A stretch of DNA of 64,000 bases from assembly GCA_001600415.1 (NCBI GenBank), contig BCJX01000022.1:117900-181899 (forward strand), in the 5' to 3' direction. The stretch comes from Pascua guehoae (Eukaryota; Basidiomycota; Tremellomycetes; Trichosporonales; Trichosporonaceae). How positions within the stretch are numbered: the first letter of the stretch is position 1; every line of letters starts with the position of its first letter. Shown one piece after another: positions 23,832 to 36,072 of this stretch. The notes beneath the pieces were generated by a model. It had not been told where the DNA came from and did no database searches. It was given only the letters and a program-made list of their open reading frames with translations. Both the position numbers and the translations under genes were made by a program.

Positions 23832-23840
23832 ATATGTATA
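23832..23840 (-). promoter_or_regulatory. TATA-like box of the Sec14-like gene
   Basis: TATACATAT on the minus strand, about 110 bp upstream of the ATG at 23721. Confidence 0.4.
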
Positions 23841-25353
23841 GTTTGAGTGCAATGACCACAGATGTACCGGAATATCGCGCGCGTCGTCGATGTGCGGGGA
23901 GCGCACAACCAGACATCAAGTCTGCTGTCGGGGCTCGGGTAGCAGGCAAGAGGCCAGCAGGAGCGCAAGGGAAGCCTGAACAAGCTTCGGACCAACGCAA
24001 CCCGCATCACAGCCCATGCGGCCATGTGGGTCGTCGACCGTCACTACGGCATTGACGCAGTAGGCACGGATCGTATACGCAAAGTTCGGCTGCCGGCATT
24101 CTTGGCTGTTGGAATGCCCGGATTGGCCTGGCGCCATGGGCGCCACGGCGTAGTGAGCGCCACCATCTAGGTGCCATGCGCACTGGGGGGAGGCGTCGTG
24201 CGTGCGCTAAGGGCACGCGCTCGTTCTTGGGACGTGGTTGGTTACGCGTCTCATCACGGGGCAGGAGAGAGCGTTAAGGAAGGGGTAAGGCTAAGGAGCA
24301 TTACGAGCCAAACTTTTGACAGTTTGGCTCCATCCCACGATACTCCGCGGAACACGCAATTGAGAAAGTGCGGGCCGAACGCAACGACAGGCAAAAGCCC
24401 TGCAGAATGGTGGAGAGCAAGCCTCCAATTCAAGCTCAGATTTCTCTGAACACCTGACACCGAGAAACAGAGTTGTACGTTACTCTTGGGGTATGCCATT
24501 GCGTCGGTCCTTGGAATTGGACCTTGCCTGTCGAGGGTAGAGGACGCGCAGTGACGTGGCCGGCATTAAGCTTCAGCGCATTTCCAAAGAGACTCTTCCA
24601 CCTTGTCCCTCCTTTTCCGCCATGTCTTGCCCTGCCTTTGCACACATTCCGCTTTTGAAGGTTGCGGATGCTCGCAGCGTGCTGTTCTCTTCATTTTCAT
24701 TCAAGGGGTGCATCCCTGGGCGTTTCATATGGGTCATGTTCCGGTCTTGTCGGAGTCCACGAGTGGCGGGCGGGGTCTCTCGTCGTGTCTCGTATCGTTG
24801 CCCAGTGCACAATGCACACAACATGGTCTAATCGGTCTATTCTGCAATCGTCACCCTCGCGCGATATCGGTATGAGCCCCAGACGGGGGTATGGGGTACG
24901 CAGGACAAAAAGTAGCAAAGACGGACGCGTCGCCCCCTTCATGCCGGCATCGCATCTCGGGGTCAATCATGTCATCATCGCGCGCGTGGCCTGTGCAGCA
25001 TTGCGTTGCCAGCGCCCAGCATCCGTGCCCAAAGCCACCGACGCACAAGAAGCGGCACAGCTGCGGCTGGGCTCCCTGTTGGCTGCAGATCAGGCAGATT
25101 CCATCGCACATTACATGCCGTGGTCTTCTCGATGCCTCAACCCCGCCCGCGGCGTTCGCTTCTGCCTGGTTACACTGGTGAGCTTATCGTCGGCGATCGC
25201 CGTGGCACATGACCACGCCTCTGAACGCGAACCGGCAAGGTCATCCATTCACCGTTCCCGCGCCCCTACATTGCTCATGAACTCGCCCCATGCAATCTGT
25301 TCCTGTAACATCTCTTCACTAAACTCTACACACTTTTATCTCTCATCCTCGCC
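23841..25353. other. Intergenic between Sec14-like gene and amidase
   Basis: Divergent promoter region of about 1.6 kb. No further gene recognised; the long plus-strand frame at 24662-25516 runs out of frame into the amidase start and is not considered coding. Confidence 0.5.
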
Positions 25354-27498
25354 ATGTCTCCGCCGTCTTCGTGGGAGCAGGTCGCCGCTGCGAAGCGGAA
25401 GGTACGCGACGCCAAGATCCCCCCTGCTTGGCGACTACCCAACGCCAACGCTAAACCCAACACGTCCGGGCCTGCTCTCAATGTCACAGACGTGCCGCGG
25501 ACGTGCGGCATCTTGACACCTCGCGAGGTGGAAATCACCGAGACACCTGCGACGGCGCTCATCGCGCGCATGCTCGCGCGCGACCTGTTGAGCGAAGAGG
25601 TCATGACTGCGTTTTGCAAGCGCGCTGCTATTGCGCACCAGCTCACAAACTGCCTCACCGAGATCTTCTTTGACGAAGGTATCGCCGCCGCGCGTGCTAT
25701 TGATGCAGCCTACGCACAGACCGGCAAGCCACAGGGGCGCCTGCACGGCCTCCCCATCTCGCTCAAGGATAACATTAACGTGCCGGGGGTTGACAGCAGC
25801 GTTGGCTTTGTTGCCTTGTGCAACAAGCCGACGGAGACCGATGGTGACCTCTACCTGTACAATGTGCTGCGTAATGCTGGGGCCGTGCTGTTCTGCAAAA
25901 CGAACGTACCCACGGGTATGGTACGTACCCATCCCCCTCGCGACGTGTTCCTCCCCGCACCCCTCCCTCCTCGGTCAGTCGTTACCCGCACCCGCATTGA
26001 TCGCCGATGCGAGCGCATACGGAGCTCCCCGGGAGCACCATGTTCTCGGCTACTGCAACACCGATGTACAATTAGAGACTGGCATCACATCCCTCGTTGA
26101 GCCCCGCCACCCCCACTCCCCCACTCCCCTACCCCCGGTCGCACTCCGCATTCATGATGCCCACTCACGCCAGCTCATGGCCGAGACGTACAACAACATC
26201 TGGGGCTACACCTCCAACCCGTACAACACCGAGTACCTCGCCGGTGGGAGCTCGGGCGGCGAAGCAGCTCTTCTCGCCCTCCGCGGTGCGCCTCTGGGCG
26301 TCGGCAGCGACATTGCCGGGAGTATCCGCATGCCTGCGGCCTTGTGCGGGCTGTACGGCCTCAAGAGCTCTGGTGGGCGGTTCAGTCTCATGGGCGGCAA
26401 GTCTGGCCAGCCGGGGCAGGAGTCACTCAAGGCTGTTGTCGGGCCAATGAGTGCCGACCTCAGCTCGTTGCAGCTCTGGGCCGAAGCGGTGCTCGATGTT
26501 TGCCCGTGGTATGCGGATCCGAACGTGACAAAGCAGCCGTGGCGCGAGGTCGAGCTGCCTGAGCAGCTCTGTTTTGGTCAGTGCTTTGGGCTGTGATGGC
26601 CGACTCGGAGTTTTGGCGGGACCCCGGATACAGTCACCGGTATCTGCATCTGCATCTGTTCACCGTCACTGACTGCAGGCATCATCATGGACGACGGGAT
26701 TGTCAAGCCCACACCCGCCGTGACGCGCGTGCTGCTCGAAACCAAGGCCGCACTCGAAGCCGCCGGTCACCGAGTGGTAGAGTGGACACCGTTTGGCGCC
26801 GACGTATCCTTTGACCTGATCCAGCGCTTCCTGCGCGGCGACGGCGGCCACGCAATGGCCAGCATCGTCGCCGAGGGTCATGAGCCGTGGCCACGCGGCC
26901 TCAAAATGTTCCAGCGCGCCTACGACGCCAGCAAGGACTCGCCCGCGACCGTCGCCGCGTTGTGGAAGCTCCAGACCGAGCGCTTTGGCTACCTCCGCAA
27001 CCTCCTCCAGGCCATCGCAGACACGGAGAAAGTGTCGGGCACAGGCAGGCCATTTGATGGCATCATCTCTCCAGTAGTCGCGTTCCCTTCCGCACCGCGA
27101 TACGGGTTCCAGCACATTGGCTACGCGTCGTTCTGGAACCTTGCAGACGTATCGAGCGTGGCATTCCCGGCTGGACATGCAAAGCGCAGCGACGTCAAAA
27201 GAGGGGATGAGACGTTTAGGAATCGCCAGGAGGAGGCCGTGTGGCGCAAGTGTGAGTTGGCGAGCGGCATAGGTCGCCTGCGGGCAAGGGTCTTGCGTGG
27301 TTCGCCATTTCTTAGTCAAGACCGAACGCTGACTGAGGCGCAGACGACCCCGTCCGCCTCGATGGCATGCCCGTGGGCCTCCAGATGGTCGTCCCACGCC
27401 ACGAGGATGAGCGCGCCATCAAGCTCACGGGAGTTGCGGTCGACGCGCTCATGGCGTACAGGAACAAGCCGAAGAGCGTGCACTGGGCAAAGCTGTAG
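25354..27498 (+). CDS. Amidase-signature family hydrolase
   Basis: Four exons: 25354-25920, 26174-26576, 26679-27251 and 27344-27498, giving 565 aa. The Ser-cisSer-Lys triad of the amidase signature family is intact: Lys138 in GLPISLKDNIN, Ser215 in AGGSSGGEAALLA and nucleophile Ser239 in GSDIAGSIRMPAA. The spacing (77 and 24) is close to that of fatty acid amide hydrolase. The C-terminal RLDGMPVGLQMV block is also typical. It would hydrolyse an aliphatic or aromatic amide (acetamide or fatty-acid amide types are both possible) to acid plus ammonia in the cytosol; no signal peptide is seen. N-terminal helices up to residue about 110 resemble fungal acetamidase-like proteins. Intron 1 is longer than usual (253 nt). 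Confidence 0.92.
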
Positions 27499-29832
27499 CT
27501 GGGAGGCCATGCCAGTCGACTGCTAGAAGTTGGAACGACGACAAGACAGAAGACCGAAGTTGAGATAACATGGCAGCGTGCTAGATAGGAAGTAACGCAG
27601 TAGGAGGTACAAGAGACAAGCAGTATAGCAATGCAGTCAAACAGTTCGACGTAAGGTGGCCTCACTGTCTGCAGTGCAGATCTCACTGTCCTCTCAGAGC
27701 GTCTGATGGCAGTCTGCATCAAGATCTCTTCCATCAAGCTCTGCATTGCTTCCCGCTTTAAGATCTCGTCAATCAAGCATGTCCAGCTTGATATCGATCT
27801 TGGTTTAATGTGATAGCCACAAACGCGTCAATACAGGCGCGTCCGCCTCGTTTGCTAGAAGCTCTAGAACGCCGCATGGCGTGGTTAGTCGCCGACACCA
27901 ACAAGGTTGACCTCGCCATTTGCCAAGCTCAACCACAATTGTCCCCATAACCCCGTCTGGAAATCAAACTCTGATTTGGTGTTTTCTCGTACTGTCGCGT
28001 CCTCGTTGTCGTTATGTCGCGTTCACCTCTCGACCTTTTACCCGTCCGTATGCCGTCTCCTTGCGTCCTTGGCCGTCATTGCCTTCCCATTCTCGTTCTC
28101 CTATTTACGGTAGCGGTAGCCTAGCGTCGTCTGACCTCCCCTGGCCCTGGTGCACATCAGTTTCAGACACGCTTAGGCACGTTACACACACCCCAAGACC
28201 CCATTCATAACTACTCCGAATGTCTGCATGTAGCCTGGAAACAAAGACCAATTGGGACCCGAGATCCAGGTCCGCCTCCCACTCCGACCCGCCGAGATAT
28301 GGGGCCTGGTGAACCTACGAGTGATATTGTACGACAGAGCTACGAGGCATGGTATGAGGGCAAACCTACGAGGAAAAGCTACGACGAGCGAGACCTGCAA
28401 TCCCCAACGCAGCAGAGGTTGCAACCCACGCCAAGGCGACAACGGCTCCACTTGGCACGTTAAACTGATTCCCAAACTCGGTGCCGCGGTACAAGGTTAA
28501 GCCTACCCAAGGAACAGGAACAGGTACAGGCCCAGAATTAGGTTGTGTTTCCGGGCAATTTGAGTGGCTGGTGCCTTCGTATATGTAAATTCCGCCGAAC
28601 AGATCAACGTTAATGTAAATGAAGGTTCCCGGCGTCGTTGGACGCGGGTGACATTGATCGACGCTGGAGCCGGGCGGGAGGGACGGACATGAACATTGGG
28701 AGAAGGCGGCACGGCCATTTCGCGAATACGGCAGGCAAGCTAAAATGAACCACCTCGTGAGCAGCTGAAACGCGGGGCCAACGTCTGTTCTCGTCACCTC
28801 GACAACTGTAATCGCTCTCACTCATGCCTCCGAATCGGTTCCCATCGGTTTCTCGGTCTCTCGTCCCCGCTACTCGGCCGAGAGGCCGTGTGTTGCGAGT
28901 CAGAAGATTGGGGAGACGCGGTCGACGAGGTCATGCGACCTGATCTGAATCGCGTAGCGTTTGAACGTTCGTCATGTGGGGCAATGTTGGAGCCGCAGAC
29001 TAACGCTAGCACCAACCTTACGTTCTTACGAACTCACGTTTCACGATCCAACTACTAGGACATTGCGGCTCGGTCATTCCTGCCAACTCTAATATGGGAA
29101 GACGGAGACATCACGCGCGCGAGCGTGTGGAGTGGGGACGGAGACTTTGTCCTTGGCGGATCTTGGGTCGGTGCGGAGGAAAGAACACGCTCCGACTCTC
29201 AGGCCCACAGTTGACTTTTCGAGGTGGCTCCCAACATCGGGGCACCCAGAAAGCGGACCCAAGGGAGGTTAAATCTGTCCGTGTCCCGGAAACGGCAGCA
29301 TTCCACATCCACACCGAGCGTCCACGTCTCCCCATCAAACCCTCGTTCCAGTTTGCGTCAGTCTGAGCGACCAGTGCTCCACATTCCAACCCCAAACTTG
29401 ACATCGACCAAAGTTGGCTGTTCAATGGCACCGAATCAGTGAAGGCTTCCACGAGACGCTGCGGATCGTTGTTGGAACCACTGTGTGATGTACACACGGC
29501 TCGGCGCAGAGTTTTGGCGTACTTGACTACCCTCCGCGGAGCTAGTTTTCCGAGCCGGGTCGTGCCGAGTCGGATATGACGTTTGGGGTGGTCTTGGTGA
29601 CCGTGCGCGGTTCGGCGTTGGGTTGGGGTCTGGTCTGGGACGTGAGTTTGGGGGAGGGGAGGCGGGGTTTCCAGTGTTGTGGAGCTGGCAGTGGAGCTTG
29701 GGAAAACTTCTTGGGTTTCAAGGTGTGAGACGATTCTTGGGTCGACCGAGAGTTCAGCACCCTCCCAATCCCCAGAACAACCGTCCAACTGCCCGCCGTG
29801 CCAGCTTTGTCCATGCCATTTTATGGTCCGCC
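27499..29832. other. Intergenic between amidase and tRNA-Thr
   Basis: No confident gene. On the minus strand 28366-28821, two overlapping frames each encode a hydrophobic stretch (one with a GAVVALAWVATSAALG segment, the other ending LILGLYLFLFLG), but no splice model joins them convincingly. A 258-codon minus frame at 29111-29887 overlaps the tRNA and is discounted. Confidence 0.4.
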
Positions 29833-29910
29833 GCCTGTATAGCTCAGTGGTAGAGCGCGCCTTTCGTAGGAACGAGGGTGAGGTCACAAGTTCGACCCTT
29901 GTTGTGGGCA
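29833..29910 (+). tRNA. tRNA-Thr (CGU) with a 6-nt intron
   Basis: Acceptor GCCTGTA (29833-29839) pairs with TGTGGGC, discriminator A at 29910. The D arm is GCTC-AGTGGTA-GAGC (box A TAGCTCAGTGG). The anticodon stem is CGCCT/GGGTG, with loop TTCGTA plus A interrupted by GGAACG at the canonical site 3' of position 37. This gives anticodon CGT (Thr). The variable loop is AGGTC and the T arm ACAAG-TTCGACC-CTTGT. A TTTTT run follows about 30 bp downstream. If the intron reading is wrong the loop would be 13 nt, so an intron is the better explanation. Confidence 0.85.
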
Positions 29911-30782
29911 GCGAGCGGGCACCGTAGGGTGTTCTGCTTCTTTTTCTGTGTCTCAGACCGTGGTGATACCCCAGCCTTCATGTGACTTGCTGGATTACAT
30001 GGCTCGCTGCACCGGCTTGCACACTTGCACGCGTTCGTACACACCTGTGGGACTGGTTGGAGAACGGTGCAGCATGCTACTCTGGGTGCGCTCAGACTCC
30101 GACGACACTCACACTCGGCCGCAGACACTGCGCGCAGCTGCCTAGCTACAGCTCATGCAGCTCAAGGGCAAAGTGGAAACCGGGTCTGCCGGCGTGATAC
30201 ACTGGGTCACGACCACCAAGGGAGAGCTCGGGCTGACGCTCATACCCGTTAGGGTATTGGCGGTTGTCAAACTCGGCCTCTCTGCTGTTAGAGCAATCTG
30301 TATGTGCTCAAGCTCGCGCAATCCTTCATGTGGCGTCTGTTTGGCCATCATCGTCACCAGTGGTGGTCTCTACACTTGGAGTCATCTAATCGTTATGGGG
30401 GTGCTCTGTCGTTGTCCGATTGACACGGCACCGTCGCACCACGTGACCCACCCACCCTCACAGCCTCCTGCATGCCTGCACAAGGTCAATTCGGCGAGGT
30501 GCCATGCATCACCGAAGTGATCCTGAAGACATTAACAGAAAAAGCCTCTTCACAATCGTCCTCCAGTCCCTCATGAGTGCTGCCCTCATGAACAGTCGTC
30601 GCCACTGCGCGCACCAGGACATCACCATACACAACCCCCAACAAGTCAACACGCATCTAGGTTAGGGCCCACGCAGATATTGGGCTCGCGGGGAGCATGG
30701 TTACCAAGGTAGCGTTGTAAAAGTGTTAAGCTGCTGCATTTCTCTACCTGTTCTCGAAGCAATCCACACGCTCATGATCCCC
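29911..30782. other. Intergenic between tRNA-Thr and the carboxylase
   Basis: Probably the 3' flank of the carboxylase. No gene recognised. Confidence 0.5.
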
Positions 30783-33700
30783 TTACAACCTCGACTTGGG
30801 CCATCCGCCCCTCGCCTGCTCTGTGAACGCGGCGCGCCTCTCCACGCTGCCCAAACACCTAATGACCCAGTCGCGCGTCTCTGCGGGATCAATGACAGAG
30901 TCAATCTCGGTCGACTGGGCCATATTGATTGCCCGGCCTTTGGTGTACATGGCGTCGATGAAGGCCTGTTCTTGCCTTGCACGCTCGTCGGGGTCTTCAA
31001 TCGCCGCCAGCTCCTTGCTGAACCCGAGCTTGACGGCGCCCTCGATACCCATTCCGGCAAACTCGCCACTGGGCCATGCAACCGAGTGGAACGGGACCAC
31101 GGTCGAGCCGCCGAGCAACGCCTGCGCGCCTAGGCCGTACGCCTTGCGGATGGTCACGCCGAACATTTTGCCGCCCGAGTCGATGAATCCGGCACCAGCG
31201 GCAAAGTAGTCGGCAAACGCACGGAGGCCACCCTCCTTCTCGGCCGCGGGGCCGACCATGAAGCCCGGCGTGTCGCACAGGCACAGCAGGTGCGCGCCGC
31301 GCGTCTTGGTGAGGATGCGGATGAAGCGTGACGCCTTGGCGGCCGAGGGGGCGTCGATCGCACCGCCTAGTGCGCTCACGACGTTGCTCGCGACCACACC
31401 CAGGGCCTGACCCTGGACGCGGATAAAGCCCGTGATTAGCGACTGGCCCCAGTGTGGGCCAATCTCAAAGAACGGGGTCGCGTCGTCGGACAGCAGGTCG
31501 AGGATGCCATGCATCGAGTAGGCGCGCTTGCGGTCGGCGGGGATCGCGTGACGGAACAGCCGCGCGTCCTTTGTCCACCACGGGTCGGGGTTGGTGCTCG
31601 CTCCGGGAGGGTGGTGGGGCGGTTCCTGGAAGAACCCGACGAGCGTCTTGGCCGCCTCGGTCGCCTCAGCCTCGTCACGCACCACGACGTCAACATTGCC
31701 GTTGATCAGATGAGATTCGCGGACGGGTCCGACTTCCTCGGGCTTGACAGATCCAAGACCGCCGCCCTCGATCATTGCTGGGCCCCCCATGCCGATACTC
31801 GTGCCCTTGTCGTCCGTAGCAATGATGAAGTCGGATGTTCCCAAGAGTGCCGCATTGCCCGCAAAGAGATTGCCGTTGGCCACACCGACAATAGGGATCC
31901 CGCGTGCGTTGATACGGGCGAGAAGGGTGAAAGACGGCCCGTTGAGCCCTGCAACCTTTTGGTGTTCGAGGTCGACGTCACCAGGACGCCCGCCACCACC
32001 TTCGGCGTACAACACCAGCGGTGCCGGGTTCTCCAGCACCGACTTGAAGATACGATCCAGCTTTTGGTGGTGGAAGTAACCCTGTGTGCCCGCCAACACG
32101 CCATAGTCGTACATGACAATCCCGCAGCGGCCGCCATTCACCTTGCCCCAGCCGACAATGACGCCATCGTTGCGCGTCGCAGCGAGAGCGTCGGGGCTCA
32201 GACGCGTACGCTGTGCCGCGAGCGCAAGGTCGCCAAACTCGATAAACGTCCCCGTGTCCACGAGGTGGTCGAGGTTCTCCCGGGCCGTGCGGTAACCGCG
32301 GTCCCGCCGGCGCTTGGTCGCCTTGGCACGGATCGGGTTGTCGTCGCGCAGCTGCGCACGCACCTTTTCAAGCTCGAGGAGTGAGTCGTACTTGGCATCG
32401 AGGTCGACTGTGGACTCGCCCGCCGCGTCGCCGTTGGACCCCTGCGATCCGTCCTGGTCCTCCTGTACCAGCGCCAGTGCTTCACCGTCCTGCAGACTGT
32501 CGCCTTGCTGGAACAGTGTCTTGATGACCGTTCCCGATACTTCTGCGCAGACCGTGTGCTCCATCTTCATACTCTCGAGGATGGCCACAATGTCGCCCTT
32601 GTTCACCTTGCCACCCTCTTTGAGCGACAGGGTAACGAGGCGACCAGGGAGGTGGACCTTGAGATAGACCTGGCCGGGGCCGGCGGGAGGTAGGCTCTGA
32701 GATAGCGACGCTGCGTCCGTCGGGGGGACGGCATGGCTCTCGTCCTCGGCAGCCCATTGCTGTTCAAGCTCTTGTACGCGTTGGTACAGCTGAACTGCAT
32801 TCTGCTCGACAAAGCGCGTGTTGATGCCATCGTTGGCAACCACACGCGGGTCTTCGGCAAGCGCAAGCAGCAAGCTGCGGTTGGTCTGCACGCCCGAGAT
32901 GCGAAGCTGTTCTAGCGCAGACCGCGCCTTGGAGATGGTTGCTGCATAGTCGTGACCCACGAGGATGATCTTGGCCAGAAGCGAGTCGAACGCCAGGCTT
33001 TGCTTGTACACGCCCACCGCGCCACCAAGTGGGGAGTGAGCGGCCGTGTCGACGCGCACACCTGGTCCGCTAGGGGGAAGGAACGTGGTCAGAGATCCTG
33101 TTGTGCCCACAGAGCTTCCGTCCTCGAGGTATTTCTCGGCATTGATCCGCAGCTGCAGCGCAGCACGGGCGGCAACAGGAGGTGTTGGTGGCAGAACATC
33201 AGAGAGCGATGCTCCGATCGCGAGGCGGATCTGAGCCGCGACGAGGTCGACCCCATACGCTTCCTCGGTGACCGTGTGCTCAACCTGCAGGCGTGGGTTG
33301 CACTCGAGGAAGAAGTATGCGCCGGGGTTACCGCCTTGCGGGGCCACAACGAGGAACTCGAATGTCGAGAGTGAAAGCAGTTTGCCCTGTGCTGCCATTT
33401 TGAGCGCCGATGCAATGATGGCAGAGCGCAACTTTGGCGCGTGAACGAGCGTCGGGGACGGACACAGCTCGATGAGCTTCTGGTGGCGGCGCTGGAGGCT
33501 ACAATATCAGCATTCTGTAGACAGATTGTAGGACTCACCTGCACTCGCGCTCGCCTACATCCTGGACACCACCCTTGCCATCACCAACAACCTGGACTTC
33601 GATATGCCGTGCACCCTGCAGGAACGGCTCGGCGAACACCTTGTCGCTCCCGAACGCACTCTGAGCTTCGCGCCGACAGCTGTCATACGCGGCGCCAAGC

Positions 33701-34313
33701 TCGGCGAGGTCGTTGACAATACGGATCCCGCGTCCGCCGCCGCCTTCGAGTGCCTTCAAGAGCACCTTTGTCCCCTGCGGAAGAGCATGGGCGAACCGAC
33801 GAATCTCGTCGAGCGACGCATCCGACGACGTCGACTGGAGCACCGGCACGCCACACTCCTGCGCAAACTGCTTGGAGAGGTACTTGTCCCCAAACAGGCG
33901 GAGCGTCTCGGGCCGCGGCCCGATCCACAGCATACCCGCATCAACGACAGCCTGCGCAAACTCGGGTGATTCAGACAGGAAACCGTAGCCTGGAATCACG
34001 GCGTCGGCCCCAGCCGACTTGGCTACGTGGATGAGCGCGGGGATGTCGAGATACGCCCGCGCGCCCTGTCCGGGAATGAGGAAACGCGATGCGGGCGGGA
34101 GGTGCAAGAGGTGCGGTGCATGTACGCCCTCCTGCGACGTGTAGATGCCCAGTGGGACGTGGCCGAGCTGGATAATGGACGACTGGATGCGGAGTGCAAT
34201 CTCGGAGCGGTTGGCGACGAGGATCTTCAGTGGGCGGCCTTGGTATCAGCGTGTTCCAATGCTGGTCACTCACCGAGGGCCGGCGCACTGGCCGTGCTAG
34301 ACGCTTGTACCAT
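30783..34313 (-). CDS. Single-chain biotin-dependent acyl-CoA carboxylase (BC-BCCP-CT fusion)
   Basis: Three exons: 34313-34274, 34238-33539 and 33498-30783, giving 1151 aa. Biotin carboxylase (about 15-470): KILVANRSEIALRI, the ATP-grasp loop EGGGGRGIR, HIEVQVVGD and ECNPRLQVEHTVTE. Biotin-carrier domain (about 520-590): ILESMKMEH with the biotinylated Lys558. Carboxyltransferase (about 600-1151): VIVGWGKVNGGRCG, GGGRPGDVD, KGTSIGMGGPAMIEGGG, DTPGFMVG and AWPSGEFAGMG. It should carboxylate an acyl-CoA using ATP and bicarbonate. It is not the cytosolic acetyl-CoA carboxylase, which is about twice as long with a VMKM motif and a central domain. Propionyl- and methylcrotonyl-CoA carboxylases usually split these domains over two subunits. 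The one-chain order resembles bacterial long-chain acyl-CoA carboxylases. The substrate is not determinable; no clear mitochondrial presequence is seen in the 13-residue first exon. Confidence 0.9.
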
Positions 34314-35720
34314 GGTGGTATGTGCAGACGAGTCGTCGCGTCTAGTGAATACTGTAGATGTAAGCAACCTGGAAATGAATGTTGAGAGCATCCAGACGAG
34401 CACGAGCCGGGCCCGCCGGTGGTCCTGGTCCGGGTACCACTGCCGGCGGCGCCGGGCGTCGGCGTCGGCCATGTCCGATACGGTCAGGTGCATTCCCGAA
34501 TGCCGTTTCTCACAACCCACCTTCCTTGCAAGTCGGCGCCTTTGCATCTCTCCAAATGTGCTCGCTCGAGAACCCTTGTTGACATGGTAAGTGAGGCTGT
34601 GGTACACCAGCAGGTACTATGAGAAGATGGAGGACTGGAGCAGGGTCGATTCGCCAGGCTGAGTCTTGACATTTGCGGGAGCGCTATTGGTAAGCTGGTC
34701 AGTCTGGAACGCCCATCGCACCCTTGCACTTCCGTCTCACTCCACTCACACATCTCACACATGTTTATCATGCATAAGAGACACTTGTGCTACTCGTACC
34801 ATTCATATCGAACTGCGTACATGATACCCGCCGGCTATCAGCAGTGGGTTTGGCTTTGGCTCCTCGGCCGTCCACCTAGTGCGGCAAGTTGCCGGGCCAC
34901 CGCTGGGTGCGCACCACTACGATGTGCTTGACGTGCACCCAGGTAGTCGCTCGACTACCATTTGTTACGAGCGACTGGGACGCAAGATCGCAACTTCCAA
35001 ACGCTGGCAGCAAGGCTCAGCTCGCAAAACCCAGTTGTCGCTTAGATTCGGCCGTCGACGGTGGGAGGAGACTCGCAGTACTAAACATGTTGACCCAGCC
35101 CCGGCTTATGAGCACGATGGAAGGTTGGTTGAGAATTGGACGCACCAAGAGTCTTGAGATGCTTGGGATACAGCATGAGCTGGCAGACTATCTAGGATGC
35201 GGCAGGTCTGTGTCGCGCGAGTTCTCAATCCTTGATCGTGCTGGGGGTACTCAAAGGACGCAATCGCGGTTTTGCATGCTCATTTACGCCTGCCTGACGC
35301 GATGCTCCACTGGGGCAATGGCATTTATGGGTTGCGCATGTGTACTCACTAGATGCCCTCTAGTCTTACTGTATCTTCATCATGCCGAACGTTTCTTTCA
35401 GGATACACAATCGCCATCCGCTCAGTGAGGCCGGGTCGGGTCCCCCGTGCCGAGTTGGGGAGGATGGAGTCAAGTTGCGCCCCTTTGTCCTTCCGACAGC
35501 TTTCAAGCGTGTCCTCGTGGGGATTGCCTCTTGTCAGCAAGCCAGCTGGCCAGCTGGGTATCACTTCGTCACCCCCACACAACACGTGTCCCCAGTGGCT
35601 AGTGGCTAGTGGCCTTGCAGTTGGTTGCTGGCTGGGTGTGGTGTGCCAACGTCAGCAATGGCATGTGGCACACTTGGCGGGGGTGCACCTTCCTTGTCCG
35701 TTGGCCACCGGTGGACAGTC
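34314..35720. other. Intergenic between carboxylase and SNF2 gene
   Basis: Divergent promoter region. Long frames on the plus strand near 34.9-35.4 kb lack motifs. No gene recognised. Confidence 0.45.
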
Positions 35721-35724
35721 ACCT

Positions 35725-36000
35725 CAGCAGTCGCTTCCTTCCTTCCTTCCTTTCTCTTCCTTTCCTACCCTTTCACCACCCTTCCTTCTTTCCTTGCCTT
35801 TACTTTCCTTTCCCCATCTTTCCTCGCATTTACATTCTCTCTACTCCCATCCTCCCTTCTCTTTCGTCCACTCTCCCACCCCACTATTCTCGCCTGCGTC
35901 GGCACCACTCAGCACGACAAGCCTTTCTTCTCTTCACCTCTCTCTTCGATCCCTCTCATCGCCACCGCTCCATTACTGTCCATCAACCTCCACTACTCGC
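35725..36000 (+). promoter_or_regulatory. CT-rich promoter/leader of the SNF2 gene
   Basis: A pyrimidine-rich run with CTTCC repeats and many CCTTT blocks, ending about 70 bp before the ATG. Such CT-rich tracts are common just upstream of transcription starts in yeasts and filamentous fungi. No TATA box is evident. Confidence 0.4.
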
Positions 36001-36072
36001 CGACGCCCTGTGCGTGGTCGTCACCACCTCCCTCCTACCCAGCCACCCTTGACGCACCTTCTCGCAGCCAGA

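Noticed and set aside
28366..28821. Small membrane-protein gene on the minus strand
   Set aside because: Two overlapping frames each have a hydrophobic part, but I could not find splice sites that join them in frame, and I recognise no family.
29111..29887. 258-codon minus-strand frame
   Set aside because: It runs antisense through the tRNA-Thr gene and has no recognisable motif.
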